Both the position numbers and the translations under genes were made by a program. Below are positions 55,499 to 64,000 of a stretch of DNA of 64,000 nt, one piece after another (positions within the stretch are counted from its first letter, which is position 1; each line of letters starts with the position of its first letter). Source of the DNA: Anaspis maculata (taxonomy: Eukaryota > Arthropoda > Insecta > Coleoptera > Scraptiidae); assembly GCA_949128115.1 (NCBI GenBank), contig OX421968.1, forward strand, positions 4,774,001 to 4,838,000, in the 5' to 3' direction. Below the pieces are notes generated by a model, which saw only the letters and a list, made by a program, of their open reading frames with translations, was not told the DNA's origin and made no database searches.

Positions 55499-58463
55499 AT
55501 TCCTACAGGTCAACGTCAACCGCAGCAGGCCCGCCCAAGATCTGGCCCTGCACACCGCCCAGGAAACCCGGACCGACATACTAATTCTCTCCGAGCCCAA
55601 CCGGAGATCGATCCGTAGTAATTGGATAGTGGACCAGAGGGGTGACGCCGCCTTGGTGCTGGTGAGCAACAAATGTCGCATCCTCGCGACGAGCAACAAC
55701 CAAAATGGCTTTGTGTGGGCCGATATCGGGGACGCAAGAGTGTACTCGACGTACATCTCCCCGAACGTCAGCCTCGAGAGATTTTGCGAATTTCTCGAGG
55801 ACATCGAGAGCTCACTCACTCCGAACTGCGCCGCCATCGTCGCGGGGGACTTCAACGCCAAGGCGGCGGAGTGGGGTTCAGCCGTCGTCGACGTCAGGGG
55901 CTCCGAGACAGTGGAGATGGCGGCAAGGACGGGCCTGGAGATTTGCAACACGGGAAACGAAGCTACCTTCAGCAGGGGGGCAGCTCGCTCGATTATTGAC
56001 GTGACACTCGCCTCCGCTAGCATCGCACACCGAGTGAGGGGATGGACAGTGGAAACCCTTGAATCGCTAAGTGACCATCTCTACATTACGTACGAACTCA
56101 CAACCAGATCTCCCGCCCCCACCTTTGCGGCCCCCCACCAGGGCTGGATCTGGAGGAGGGCAAATCAAAAACTCCTCACGGAACTTGCGGAGACTGGACT
56201 GCCTCGTTGCAGTGAGGACGCTGACCCCGATGTCGCTCTCGAGAAGCTGATGTGTGCGGTTACTGGCATCTGTAACCGCACAATGCCAACGCGAAAGCAC
56301 TTCCGCGGCAGACCCACGTATTGGTGGAACGACGAAATCCGCGACCTTCGAAACACAAGCAAGCGAGCAAGACGGAAGCATCAACGAACCCTTCGCCACG
56401 GACGAGGCGACGAAACGGCTTGGGCCGATTACAAGCTGGCCAAGAAAGCGCTCACCCTGGCGATCAAACGATCCAAAGCCGCTTGCTGGGATCAATTATG
56501 TGGGGATGTCGAGACGGACCCCTGGGGCAAACCCTACCGGATCGTTACAAAGCGCATCCAAGCTCCGGCGCATATCCCAAGCGAAAGAGTCCCGGCCATC
56601 ATAAGCCACCTTTTTCCGGACCACGCGGGGCTACAAGACGATTGCGACCGCACGTTGGACGAGAGTGTCCCGACAGTCACTTCCGATGAGATTTCGGCAG
56701 CAGCCGCGCGTCTTCGGGGCGGCCGTGCCCCGGGACCGGACGGCGTCCCTGGTGAGGTCATCAAGATACTGGCGGCGCGAAACCCACTGGCGTTGACCTG
56801 CCTTTTCGACGTGTGCCTTCGCAGAGGTTACTTCCCGCGCAGGGGCAAGACGGGACGGCTGGTGCTGCTGAGAAAGGCCGGTAAACCGGACGGCGCTCCT
56901 ACTTCCTACCGACCACTCGTCCTATTAGACGCCTGGTCGAAACTACTGGAGTATATCATCGTGAAACGTTTGCGCAACGAGCTGGAGGAGGGCGGCGAAT
57001 ACCTCGCTGACAACCAATTCGGATTCAGGAAAGGCAGGTCCACCATTGACGCCATTAATAAAGTCGTGGAGATAGCAAGGAGAGCAACCAGTGGCACATG
57101 CAACAGGACCTGGGGCCACTGCGTCCTGGTGATGGTCGACATAAGAAACGCATTTAACTCCATTCCTCGGGCCAACATCATCAGGGCTCTGCACCGAAAA
57201 GGAGTCAGCGGCAGGTTACTCGACATTATCTTCAGCTACCTATGCGACAGGACCATGACCTACGAAGGCACCACTAGGCCAAGCACAGCAGGCGTAGCTC
57301 AGGGCTCCGTAATGGGTCCTGAGCTTTGGAACATTACATATGATGGACTCCTTCGTGCAAAGATGCCGGAGGACGTGCAACTCGTAGGCTTTGCGGATGA
57401 TATCGCGGTCGTGGGATGGTCTAGGCGTCTCGACGACCTCGGGTACAATATGAACGACGCATTGGACACGGTGAGCCGCTGGATAGGCGACAACGGTCTA
57501 GAGATCGCTATTGACAAAACCGAGGCACTTTTCATAACCCGAAGCAGGAAAGTTACCCCTCCCAAACTCGTGATTAACGATACAGATGTTGAATACAAGT
57601 CGCAGGTCAAATACCTGGGGGTCACAATCGACGGGAAGCTCACGTTTACGGCGCACGCGGTGGAAGCAGCACGCAGAGCCGCCAATACAATGGCTGCCAT
57701 AGGTCGCATTCTGCCTAACATCGGCGGGGCGGAGGAGGGCAGACGAAGACTGCTGACCGGCGCTGCAAGATCGATATTGTTATATGGAGGCCCAGTATGG
57801 GGTGGAGTTGTTAGATTCAAACACTACCACAATGTGTTGGAATCCACCAACAGAAAAATGGCGGTACGTATCACAGCTGCCTACCGCACCGTCTCAACTC
57901 AGAGTATCCTAGTCCTAGCAAGGCTGATGCCCATCCAGCTACAGCTCGAGGAACGCCAACTGCGGTACGAAGGCAAAAAAGATCCAGAACACGCGATCAG
58001 TGCTGCGGAGATTGTGGAACTCCTAGTGGATAAATGGCAGGCGTCGTGGAGTACGGGCACGCATGGGGCATGGACACGGAGGCTTATCCCAGACCTGCGG
58101 CCATGGTACGGGCGGAAACACGGGACGGTCGACCACCACCTCACGCAGGTCATAACGGGGCATGGCTGCTTCGGTGCCTTCCGTAAGAGAATCGGCAAGA
58201 GCCGCGACGACATCTGCGACCTGTGCGGTGGGGTGAACGATGACGCCGAACACGCGACGTTCTTTTGCACGGCCACGGCGGCAGAGCTCAGGTCCACCGA
58301 GGACGCGATCGGGAGCACACTGGCGATCGAAACCTTAATACCGACTATGTTGAAGGACGAAACGAAGTGGAAGCTGGTCTCCGACTACGTTCGGACTATC
58401 ATGCTCGAGAGAGCCAGAGCGGAGCGGAGTAGAGAGAGTGCAGAAGCAGAAGCTGCAGCCTAA
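55488..58463 (+). CDS. R1-clade ORF2: endonuclease and reverse transcriptase
   Basis: 991 residues, no stops. Start MAIKFLQVNVNRSRPAQDL is typical of R1/TRAS/Waldo endonucleases. LSEPNRR, VAGDFNAKAAEWGS and LSDHLYI are the catalytic blocks (about 1-215). RT blocks: RAPGPDGVPGEVIK, YRPLVLLDAWSKLLEY, DNQFGFRKGRSTIDAI, VMVDIRNAFNSI, AQGSVMGPELWNITYD and FADDIAVVG (near residue 635). The C-terminus has CDLCGGVNDDAEHATFFC, the C-x2-C-x8-H-x4-C finger of this clade. No RNase H, as expected. Confidence 0.93.
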   Translation: MAIKFLQVNVNRSRPAQDLALHTAQETRTDILILSEPNRRSIRSNWIVDQRGDAALVLVSNKCRILATSNNQNGFVWADIGDARVYSTYISPNVSLERFCEFLEDIESSLTPNCAAIVAGDFNAKAAEWGSAVVDVRGSETVEMAARTGLEICNTGNEATFSRGAARSIIDVTLASASIAHRVRGWTVETLESLSDHLYITYELTTRSPAPTFAAPHQGWIWRRANQKLLTELAETGLPRCSEDADPDVALEKLMCAVTGICNRTMPTRKHFRGRPTYWWNDEIRDLRNTSKRARRKHQRTLRHGRGDETAWADYKLAKKALTLAIKRSKAACWDQLCGDVETDPWGKPYRIVTKRIQAPAHIPSERVPAIISHLFPDHAGLQDDCDRTLDESVPTVTSDEISAAAARLRGGRAPGPDGVPGEVIKILAARNPLALTCLFDVCLRRGYFPRRGKTGRLVLLRKAGKPDGAPTSYRPLVLLDAWSKLLEYIIVKRLRNELEEGGEYLADNQFGFRKGRSTIDAINKVVEIARRATSGTCNRTWGHCVLVMVDIRNAFNSIPRANIIRALHRKGVSGRLLDIIFSYLCDRTMTYEGTTRPSTAGVAQGSVMGPELWNITYDGLLRAKMPEDVQLVGFADDIAVVGWSRRLDDLGYNMNDALDTVSRWIGDNGLEIAIDKTEALFITRSRKVTPPKLVINDTDVEYKSQVKYLGVTIDGKLTFTAHAVEAARRAANTMAAIGRILPNIGGAEEGRRRLLTGAARSILLYGGPVWGGVVRFKHYHNVLESTNRKMAVRITAAYRTVSTQSILVLARLMPIQLQLEERQLRYEGKKDPEHAISAAEIVELLVDKWQASWSTGTHGAWTRRLIPDLRPWYGRKHGTVDHHLTQVITGHGCFGAFRKRIGKSRDDICDLCGGVNDDAEHATFFCTATAAELRSTEDAIGSTLAIETLIPTMLKDETKWKLVSDYVRTIMLERARAERSRESAEAEAAA

Positions 58464-58684
58464 CCAGGCGAGCCGGGCTGGGCGTCAGTAAAACTGAAAC
58501 AGCAAGAACTAGATTGGACCAACCACCCCCTGAAGCAATGCTCGCGCGGTCCCGGGGGGCGGATAACCACTAGGTCCTCGGAGGGTTTTTAGCCGGTTTG
58601 GCGCCCGGCACTACCCGGCGGATAGATCCATCGCCGGGTGTCAAGCGATTTTCCCTCCGCCCCTGCCAGAATGGCAGGGGAGCG

Positions 58685-58716
<32 letters not shown>

Positions 58717-58717
<1 letters not shown>

Positions 58718-59033
58718 TGCACTGGTAAACATGAGGTTAAGGAGTGTGCCGCTGTCGACTTAAGATGTGGGAACTGTGTTATCCTCACTAAGAATCAGAA
58801 ACAGGGAGAGAAGTCCAGTATTGACCATGCTGCATGAGAATATAGCAAGTGCCAGGCTTATAAAGAATTGAGTGATAGAGTCAGAAGAAGTCTGTTTGAC
58901 CAATAGCAATCAGGCAGCGATTTATCTGTTTCTGGGATTGATGACTGTAGGGGAGGGACGCGATTGTCTTCCTTTTTTATATACTATCAAAATGTACGTG
59001 GGTTATGCACAAAAACTACTGATAGGTGGCTTC
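58717..59033 (+). pseudogene. LINE-H ORF1 end and endonuclease start
   Basis: Resumes CTGKHEVKECAAVDLRCGNC, completing the knuckle interrupted at 54808, then HAA with a stop where such proteins continue, then CQAYKELSDRV. Near 58980 another frame reads IYYQNVRGLCTKTTDRW, the start of an APE-type LINE endonuclease. It is cut at about 59033 by type A sequence of HelA-6. Confidence 0.7.
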
Positions 59034-59640
59034 CCCGATTAAGAGCTGGAATTCGCGGTTAGATGTTGAAAGTTGCGATATGCGGGTAGCTACATGTTTT
59101 TATGAAATTATATCATTACATAAACGGGATTATATTTAGAGAACAGTTTGAACTTTCTTTTGACAAAAACACTTCGATACGACCTTCGGGTCAATTGTAA
59201 TGAATTTTTGAAAACGACCGCAAAACTACGGCTGGACGAATATACGCGTCCCTACAAATTTAAAATCAGACGTGCCATTATAGTAGTTTACAATACGAGT
59301 TGGCTGTTACATAAGTGGTTTTCAGACACGAAGCCGAAATTTGCAGAACGAGGGCGCAGCCCGAGTTCTGTGAGAGGCTGAGTGTCGGAAAGCATCTTGT
59401 GTAACAAGCCACGAGTGTTGTACAACATTTTAAGTGTTTGTTCTATAAAAAATTGTGAAATTTTTGTAATTTTTGAGGTTATTTTGACAAGTGTCAACTT
59501 AAGTACATAAACTGTGATATCCATATACAACTTATGTAAAAGTCATTACATCTCATGTATTAACACAACAAACACGTAAACACTATTTAACATGTTGAAA
59601 TAGGCATTACTAGGTACCTGAAGGATAATGGCACTCCAAC
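59034..59640 (+). mobile_element. HelA-6, middle segment
   Basis: Matches the inverse of HelA-3 around 48110-48340 (gttgaaagttgcgatatgcgg, ttgacaaaaacacttcgat, ggtacctgaaggataatgg) except for an inserted block at about 59286-59580. Confidence 0.75.
59286..59426. repeat. Imperfect inverted repeat inserted in HelA-6
   Basis: gtttacaatacgagttggct at the left faces agccacgagtgttgtacaac at the right, with roughly 44-bp arms matching about 70-80% and a CG-rich centre. Probably a small MITE; a further 150 bp to 59580 is also absent from other A copies. Confidence 0.5.
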
Positions 59641-59642
59641 TA

Positions 59643-61676
59643 AACTGCTTGACAATTGAACGGCAACACCTAAAAATTAAGTGCGTTTTCAAATTGAGAT
59701 AGCTCGAAAGATATTTGACGGATTCCAGAAATTCAGGCATGTGAGGAAAGGTCATTCCTTTGACTATGGAGTGCTGGTATTGATGATGAGTTTGATTGCA
59801 CAATTTGTCATATACAGGGTGCCAACGGAAAACGTGCAGATATGGGCAATCTTTCACCTTGTGCAACTTTCGAAAAAAAAATCCGAGATTTTTTCTATCG
59901 CCTGCTTTTGAAAGGTTGAATCATTATGCCGAAACGGTTTTGGAATTTTCACCCTAACTTTTTTTTTCAAAAAATTGTGCTCAATTTTCTGAAATATGCA
60001 CTTTCTGATTAAGAAAAAGAAATAGAGACATTGTTTGTTTTCAAACGGCGTCCATATTGAATTTGCTCACGAAGATTTTCATTTGAGCCTCCACATCCCC
60101 TAGAAACTACCCCTATTGGGACCCCATCTCACAACAAGATATGCAATGCTTCATTTAAAAGGCATAAGGAAATTACTCATCAATAATTGGATTGAAATAA
60201 GGATACTGCGATGACCCCACACGTACAGCTCCCTAAAAACCACCCCTTGACTTCAAGGGACAGGGTTGGTAGGATAAGACATGCAATATGTCCATAAAAA
60301 TTCAAAAAAACTTCTTTTTCAACTGTTCCACTAAAAAAGTGATGCTACACGATGACCCTCTGCGTAAGTCATCCCAACAGTAGCTACCCTCTCGGAAAAG
60401 AACTACCCTTTAAAAAACCAGTACTTCCGCAGTACCTCATTTGTTGGAATTTGTTCACAATATGTGCAATAGTTTGCCGCTACGATGATTTCATTCACAT
60501 ATCTACCCGAAACTACCCTTTCAACTACCCCTTCAATATCGCATAGCCTTTACCTTGATGCGTGTAAGGTCATCGCGAAATCATTTTGAACTTATTCAAT
60601 CGCACCTTCTCTGAGCTTCCAAATGAGGTTTGCATACCTTTAACTAAAGTGGCGATTTCTAGGGGTAGTTTCAGGAAAGGTATTGTACTATCATCGTAGA
60701 AAACACCATCATTTCAATGAAACGGTTAGTAGGCAAAAGTTTTTTCAACTCGTGAATAACGCATCAAGGTAGAGGCTATGCGATATTGAAGGGGTAGTTG
60801 AAGGGGTAGTTTCGGGTAGATATGTGAATGAAATCATCGTAGCGGCAAACTATTGCGACAGATTTTTAAAAAATCCTAACTAATGAGGTATTGCGGAAGT
60901 ACTGGTTTTTTGAAGGGTTGTTCTTTTTCGAGAGGATAGCTACTGTTGGGATGACCTACGTAAAGGGTCATCGTGTAGCATCACTTTGTCAGTGGAACAG
61001 TTGATAAAGACGTTTTTTGTAATTTTCATGTATTACATGTTTTATCATACCAACCCTGTCCCTTGAAGTCAAGGGGTGATTTTTAGGGAGCTGTACGTGT
61101 GGGGTCATCGTAGTTTACTTATTTAAATCCAATTATTCATGAGTACTCTTCTAAGGCCTTTTAAATGAAGCATTGGATATCTTGTTGTGAGACGGTGTCC
61201 TAAAAGGGGTAGTTTCTAGGGGATGTGGAGGCTCCAATGAAAATTTCCGTAAATAAATTCAATATGGACGCCGTTTGAAAGCAAACAATGTCTCTATTTC
61301 TTTTTCTCAATCAGAAAGTGCATATTTCAGAAAATTGAGCACAATTTTTTGAAAAAAAAAGTTAGGGTCAAAATTACAAAACCGTTTCGGCATAATGATT
61401 CAACCTTTCAAAAGCACGCGATAGAAAAAATCTCGGACTTTTTTTTCGAAAGTTGCACAAGGTGAAAGATTGCCCATATCTGCACGCTTTCCGTTGGCAC
61501 CCTGTATATGACAAATTGTGCAATCAAACTTATCATCAATACCAGCACTCGATAGTCAAAGAAATGATCTTTCCTCACATGCCTGAATTACTGGAATCCG
61601 TCAGATATTTTTTGAGCTATCTCAATTTGAAAACGCACCTAATTTTTAGGTGTTGCAGTTCAATTGTCAAGCAGTT
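59643..61676. mobile_element. Double foldback FB2 with TA duplication
   Basis: Ends AACTGCTTGACAATTGAAC and GTTCAATTGTCAAGCAGTT flanked by TA (59641-59642, 61677-61678); other A copies show the empty site (cactcaaactatgaaacatg). Outer arms of about 170 bp are followed inward by a second terminal pair at 59815 and 61504. The whole 2.03 kb forms a long hairpin with a centre near 60660. Confidence 0.82.
59815..61504. mobile_element. Inner foldback element at the palindrome centre
   Basis: Ends CAGGGTGCCAACGG and CCGTTGGCACCCTG, flanked by TA on both sides, and similar to the CAGGGTGTTCC ends of the element at 7423. Arms of about 830 bp contain facing runs such as gaaactacccctattgggac against aggacaccg-type inverse, and cttcaatatcgcatagcc against ggctatgcgatattgaag. 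Removing it leaves the outer arms meeting at gtcatatatatgac, itself a perfect palindrome. Confidence 0.6.
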
Positions 61677-62138
61677 TATAAAACATGTTCGCTCAATAAC
61701 AAAAAAAGTAAGTAGGTATCACTAAAAATCATGTGACAGACTATCATTTTTTCGGTTTTTCGATAAAAAAGAATTGTTCCGATTCAAAAATAAACCCGAT
61801 ATTCGTGTTCAGGAGGTCGAAATCAGTTGGAAAACATTCTTTTATGAATAACAGAATGACGATTATGTGGCCGGTTTGTCTGTCTGCCTGTCTGTGTTCG
61901 TGTAGAAACTAGGATGCTGTACTCCTTCTCGAGAATTGAAGCAAAAGCCTTTAAACTTTTTCCGATGGATAGCTGATGTCCCCAAGGGTGGCCAATGGGC
62001 ACTATATTTGTTATCCATACATCGTTATCATTATTATCAAAAAACAGAGATCTCCTGTGCACTTCGAAGAAGTTGAACTTCTCTTCGGGAAATAAAGCTA
62101 CAGCCCTTAAAAATTGAACTTTATCCGATGAATATAGC
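61677..62138 (+). mobile_element. HelA-6, third segment
   Basis: Continues the inverse type A sequence (acatgttcgctcaataac, a short GTCT array near 61877, ctcgagaattgaagc, gaactttatccgatg) up to the LTR of Gypsy-2. Its 3' hairpin end would lie beyond Gypsy-2, outside the window. Confidence 0.75.
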
Positions 62139-62371
62139 TGTTGTGTAAATATTAAATAACATAGCCGTGTAGGCAACCAGGCTTACACTAGTGTACGTAC
62201 AGTTGCACATAAATATTATACCGGTACGCGCAGTCTCCACGCGCAAGTGGACGCAGCCCTCGGAAGTAGGTGTATGAATAAAGGCACTTACTATGCAACG
62301 CTCTCAAAGTACAGTGTGTTATTTCCCTGTCCCACAAGTTAACAAATAAGAAATAAACAAGAAATACAACA
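62139..62371 (+). repeat. Gypsy-2 5' LTR
   Basis: Starts TGTTGTGTAAAT and ends AATACAACA, so the termini TGTTGT/ACAACA are inverted copies. Contains AATAAA near 62277 in atgaataaaggc. Length 233 bp. The following TGGCGCAGTC at 62372 is the expected primer binding position. Confidence 0.75.
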
Positions 62372-62383
62372 TGGCGCAGTCTT
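62372..62383 (+). other. Primer binding site of Gypsy-2
   Basis: TGGCGCAGTCTT starts directly after the LTR end ...ACAACA. TGGCGCAGTC is a common primer-site form among Gypsy elements. Confidence 0.65.
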
Positions 62384-62411
62384 AAAAACGAAAGAAGTGA
62401 ACGCAGTAGTA

Positions 62412-62547
62412 AGTCAAACTAATAAATAAGTGCGGATGACCGAAGAAAATCAAGAAAGTCAAACTAATAAATAAGTGCGGACGACCGAAGAGAATCAAGA
62501 AAGTCAAACTAATAAATAAGTGCGGATGACCGAAGAAAATCAAGAAA
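62412..62547 (+). repeat. 45-bp tandem repeat, three copies, in Gypsy-2 leader
   Basis: agtcaaactaataaataagt begins at 62412, 62457 and 62502. Each unit ends gaccgaagaaaatcaagaaa with single changes. The third unit supplies the gag start codon (ATGACCGAAG at 62526); the second has acg at that place, the first atg. Confidence 0.85.
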
Positions 62548-63399
62548 TTACGGAAAATACAAGAGACGCTGAAGCACCCACCAACGTGAACAGCACCAAG
62601 ATGGCCGCTAGACAAGCCATCAACGCACCAGGTCAACTGGAATTCGAAGGTAACATGGGAGAAAATTGGGAATTTTTTTCGCCAAAAACTAGAAATTTAC
62701 CTGAATGTCAGTAAACAAAACAGAGAATCTGATGAAGACAAATTATTCATTTTGCTGAACTTAATCGGAGACAGAGGTTTGAAAGTATACAACACATTCA
62801 AATATGAAGAGGACGCAGACAAGAAATTATTTGATAAAGTCATGGCCAAGTTTGAAGGAAAGTACGTCGCACAGAAAAATGAAACATACGAGAGACACAT
62901 GTTCTGGACCCGAGAAATGCGATCAGGGGAAACTGTTGATGAATACGCAACGGAGCTAGCTAAATTAGCATCCACGTGTGAATTTGGTGCCATAACCGAC
63001 AGCCTCATCAGAGACAAGCTGATCATAGGAATCATCAAGGACACACACATCAAGGATAGCCTACTGAGGGGGAATAAACTCACGCTTGCAAGAGCACTCG
63101 AGGTATGCAAAATAGCCGAAACAGCAGCCAAGCAGCTTAGAGCCATTGAAGGCAGACATGATGAAGAAATCAACCTAGTGAACCGGCCCCAAATGAGCAA
63201 GCATCAACAGTCAAGGCAGCGACCAGCAGAACAACTGCATCAAAAACCACATGTTTCTTCAGGAGTAAGTGTTCGTAAAATAAATAACTTGATAAATAAT
63301 TGCACACGATGTGGATATTCCCACATGATAAATAAATGCCCTGCATATCAAAAACAATGCACGAAATGCAATAGGAAAAATCATTTTGCCAAAATGTGA
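62526..63399 (+). pseudogene. Gypsy-2 gag with broken final zinc knuckle
   Basis: Starts MTEENQEITENTRD at 62526. A frameshift in the T7 run near 62670 moves the rest into the frame read from about 62700. The Gag core has LNLIGDRGLKVYNTF and FWTREMRSGETVDEYATEL. Two knuckles: CTRCGYSHMINKC and CTKCNRKNHFAKM, where the last Cys is replaced by TGA (63397-63399). Beyond it the same frame continues into the protease. Confidence 0.85.
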
Positions 63400-64000
63400 A
63401 AAAGCAAAATTAACCTGATTGAATTTGAAAGAATAGACCCAGATTTGTTTGTAGGAAACGTTAATTTTTAAGGCAAAAACAAATGGACACAAAATTGTAC
63501 GGTTGAAGACAGACTACAGATTAATTTTAGGTTAGACACTGGTGCTGAATGCAACATTCTACCATTGGACATTTTTCGAAAATTGAATAGAAATAATGAC
63601 ATTCCAATTAATAAATCACATGGACGAATAACCACCGTATCAAATCAAACAATTAACGCGGTTGGTACCTGCGACTTGAAAGTAAAAGTCACAAATAGAA
63701 ATCAAACAGCCGTCCTGAAGTTCCAAATAATTGAAATAAATAAAGCCATCCTAGGTTTAGAAGCTTGTACCCAGTTAAATTTGATAAAGAGGGTAAGTGT
63801 AAGTAACGTAAATAATGTGACTGTTACTAATAATACAGCAACGGAAATAAATAAGCTGTTGAAGTCTTACGAGGATGTTTTCCAAGGTATTGGCTGTATC
63901 AAAACGGAACCATATGAAATAAAATTAATTGATGATGCAGTACCGAAAGTTCACCCACCGAGAAAAGTCCCATTAGCCCTATATACTCAATTACAAAATA
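63400..64000 (+). pseudogene. Gypsy-2 pol, protease and start of RT, open to window edge
   Basis: The same frame as gag continues (KSKINLIEFERIDPDLFVG), has a TAA at 63469-63471, then is open to the end of the window. FRLDTGAECNILPLDIF carries the D-T-G of the aspartic protease at 63535-63543, followed by AILGLEACTQLNLI, the usual hydrophobic end of this domain, then YEDVFQGIGCIKTEPYEI and PKVHPPRKVPLAL, the linker leading into Gypsy RT. One continuous gag-pol frame is a feature of some Gypsy lineages. Confidence 0.85.

Larger units (their letters stand above)
54809..58716 (+). mobile_element. R1-clade non-LTR retrotransposon, 5' truncated
   Basis: A 14-15-bp target duplication, aggtgcactggtaaa, lies at 54794-54808 and 58716-58730. 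The element ends in 32 A residues (58685-58716). It has the 3' part of ORF1, a complete ORF2 and a 3' region. R1-clade elements typically make 14-bp duplications; this one hit a zinc-knuckle codon of LINE-H rather than rDNA. Confidence 0.9.
43410..59033 (+). mobile_element. LINE-H: decayed non-LTR retrotransposon hosting many insertions
   Basis: Own sequence remains at 43410-44456, 45179-45183, 54305-54808 and 58717-59033. It has an ORF1 with an N-terminal zinc motif and C-terminal zinc knuckles, and only the first residues of an endonuclease (YYQNVRGLCTKTTDRW, near 58983-59030) before truncation. Inserted are a foldback MITE, HelA-2 with its contents, and an R1-clade element. The first kilobase looks like a 5' leader. 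A 16-bp inverted pair, 43484-43499 and 44078-44093, lies in it. Confidence 0.7.
62139..64000 (+). mobile_element. Gypsy-2: second Gypsy-type LTR retrotransposon, cut by window edge
   Basis: 5' LTR, primer site, leader with tandem repeats, gag, protease and the start of RT, all in Gypsy order. Two in-frame stops and one frameshift make it non-functional as it stands, but otherwise decay is light. The right part is outside the window. Confidence 0.85.

Noticed and set aside
59643..61676. tRNA or rRNA-like structure in the long palindromes
   Set aside because: No cloverleaf with A and B boxes and no conserved rRNA sequence; the symmetry is that of foldback transposons.

Overview
This window looks like animal, most probably arthropod, heterochromatin-like or intergenic DNA. 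No host gene, tRNA or rRNA could be supported. Nearly every base that can be explained belongs to a transposable element (TE) or a tandem repeat. The lineage inference rests on the mix of I-clade and R1-clade non-LTR retrotransposons, Gypsy LTR elements, TA-targeting foldback DNA transposons and Helentron-type non-autonomous elements. A hemipteran or similar insect would fit, but the sequence alone does not decide it.

Left part (1-15.2 kb): an array built on a 10-bp heat-shock-element-like unit (1-1012, again at 4981-5600); a full-length Helentron-like element (HelA-1, 2021-3964); a hAT-type MITE (6236-6851) and a 2.6-kb TIR element (7423-10064), both inserted in one decayed reverse transcriptase on the minus strand; and a decayed I-clade retrotransposon on the minus strand (about 10.4-15.1 kb).

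Centre (15.2-43 kb): a second Helentron-like family with about 260-bp internal repeats (HelB-1, -2, -3). HelB-1 is split by an apparently intact 5.5-kb I-clade retrotransposon (16417-21952) whose two reading frames overlap by 8 bp. A decayed Gypsy element (5' LTR at 23496) follows. It is split by a TIR-bounded satellite of about 40-bp units in a roughly 400-bp higher order (26038-28918), and by a foldback transposon (29845-34282) that itself carries HelB-2 and a cysteine-rich relic. Beyond the integrase lie another foldback, a 167-bp satellite and HelB-3 inside a TIR remnant.

Right part (43-64 kb): one nested stack. HelA-6 contains a decayed LINE (LINE-H). LINE-H contains a foldback MITE, HelA-2 and an R1-clade retrotransposon. 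HelA-2 contains HelA-3 and HelA-4, HelA-4 contains HelA-5, and HelA-5 contains a 1.4-kb ORF1-only retroelement with an open 314-residue PHD/coiled-coil/RNA-binding protein. HelA-6 was also hit by a double foldback and by a second Gypsy element that runs off the right edge.

The proteins most likely still open are the I-clade ORF1/ORF2 pair, the R1-clade ORF2 and the ORF1-only protein. The rest are relics. The A and B Helentron-like elements encode nothing recognisable and would need a helicase/replication protein from elsewhere in the genome.
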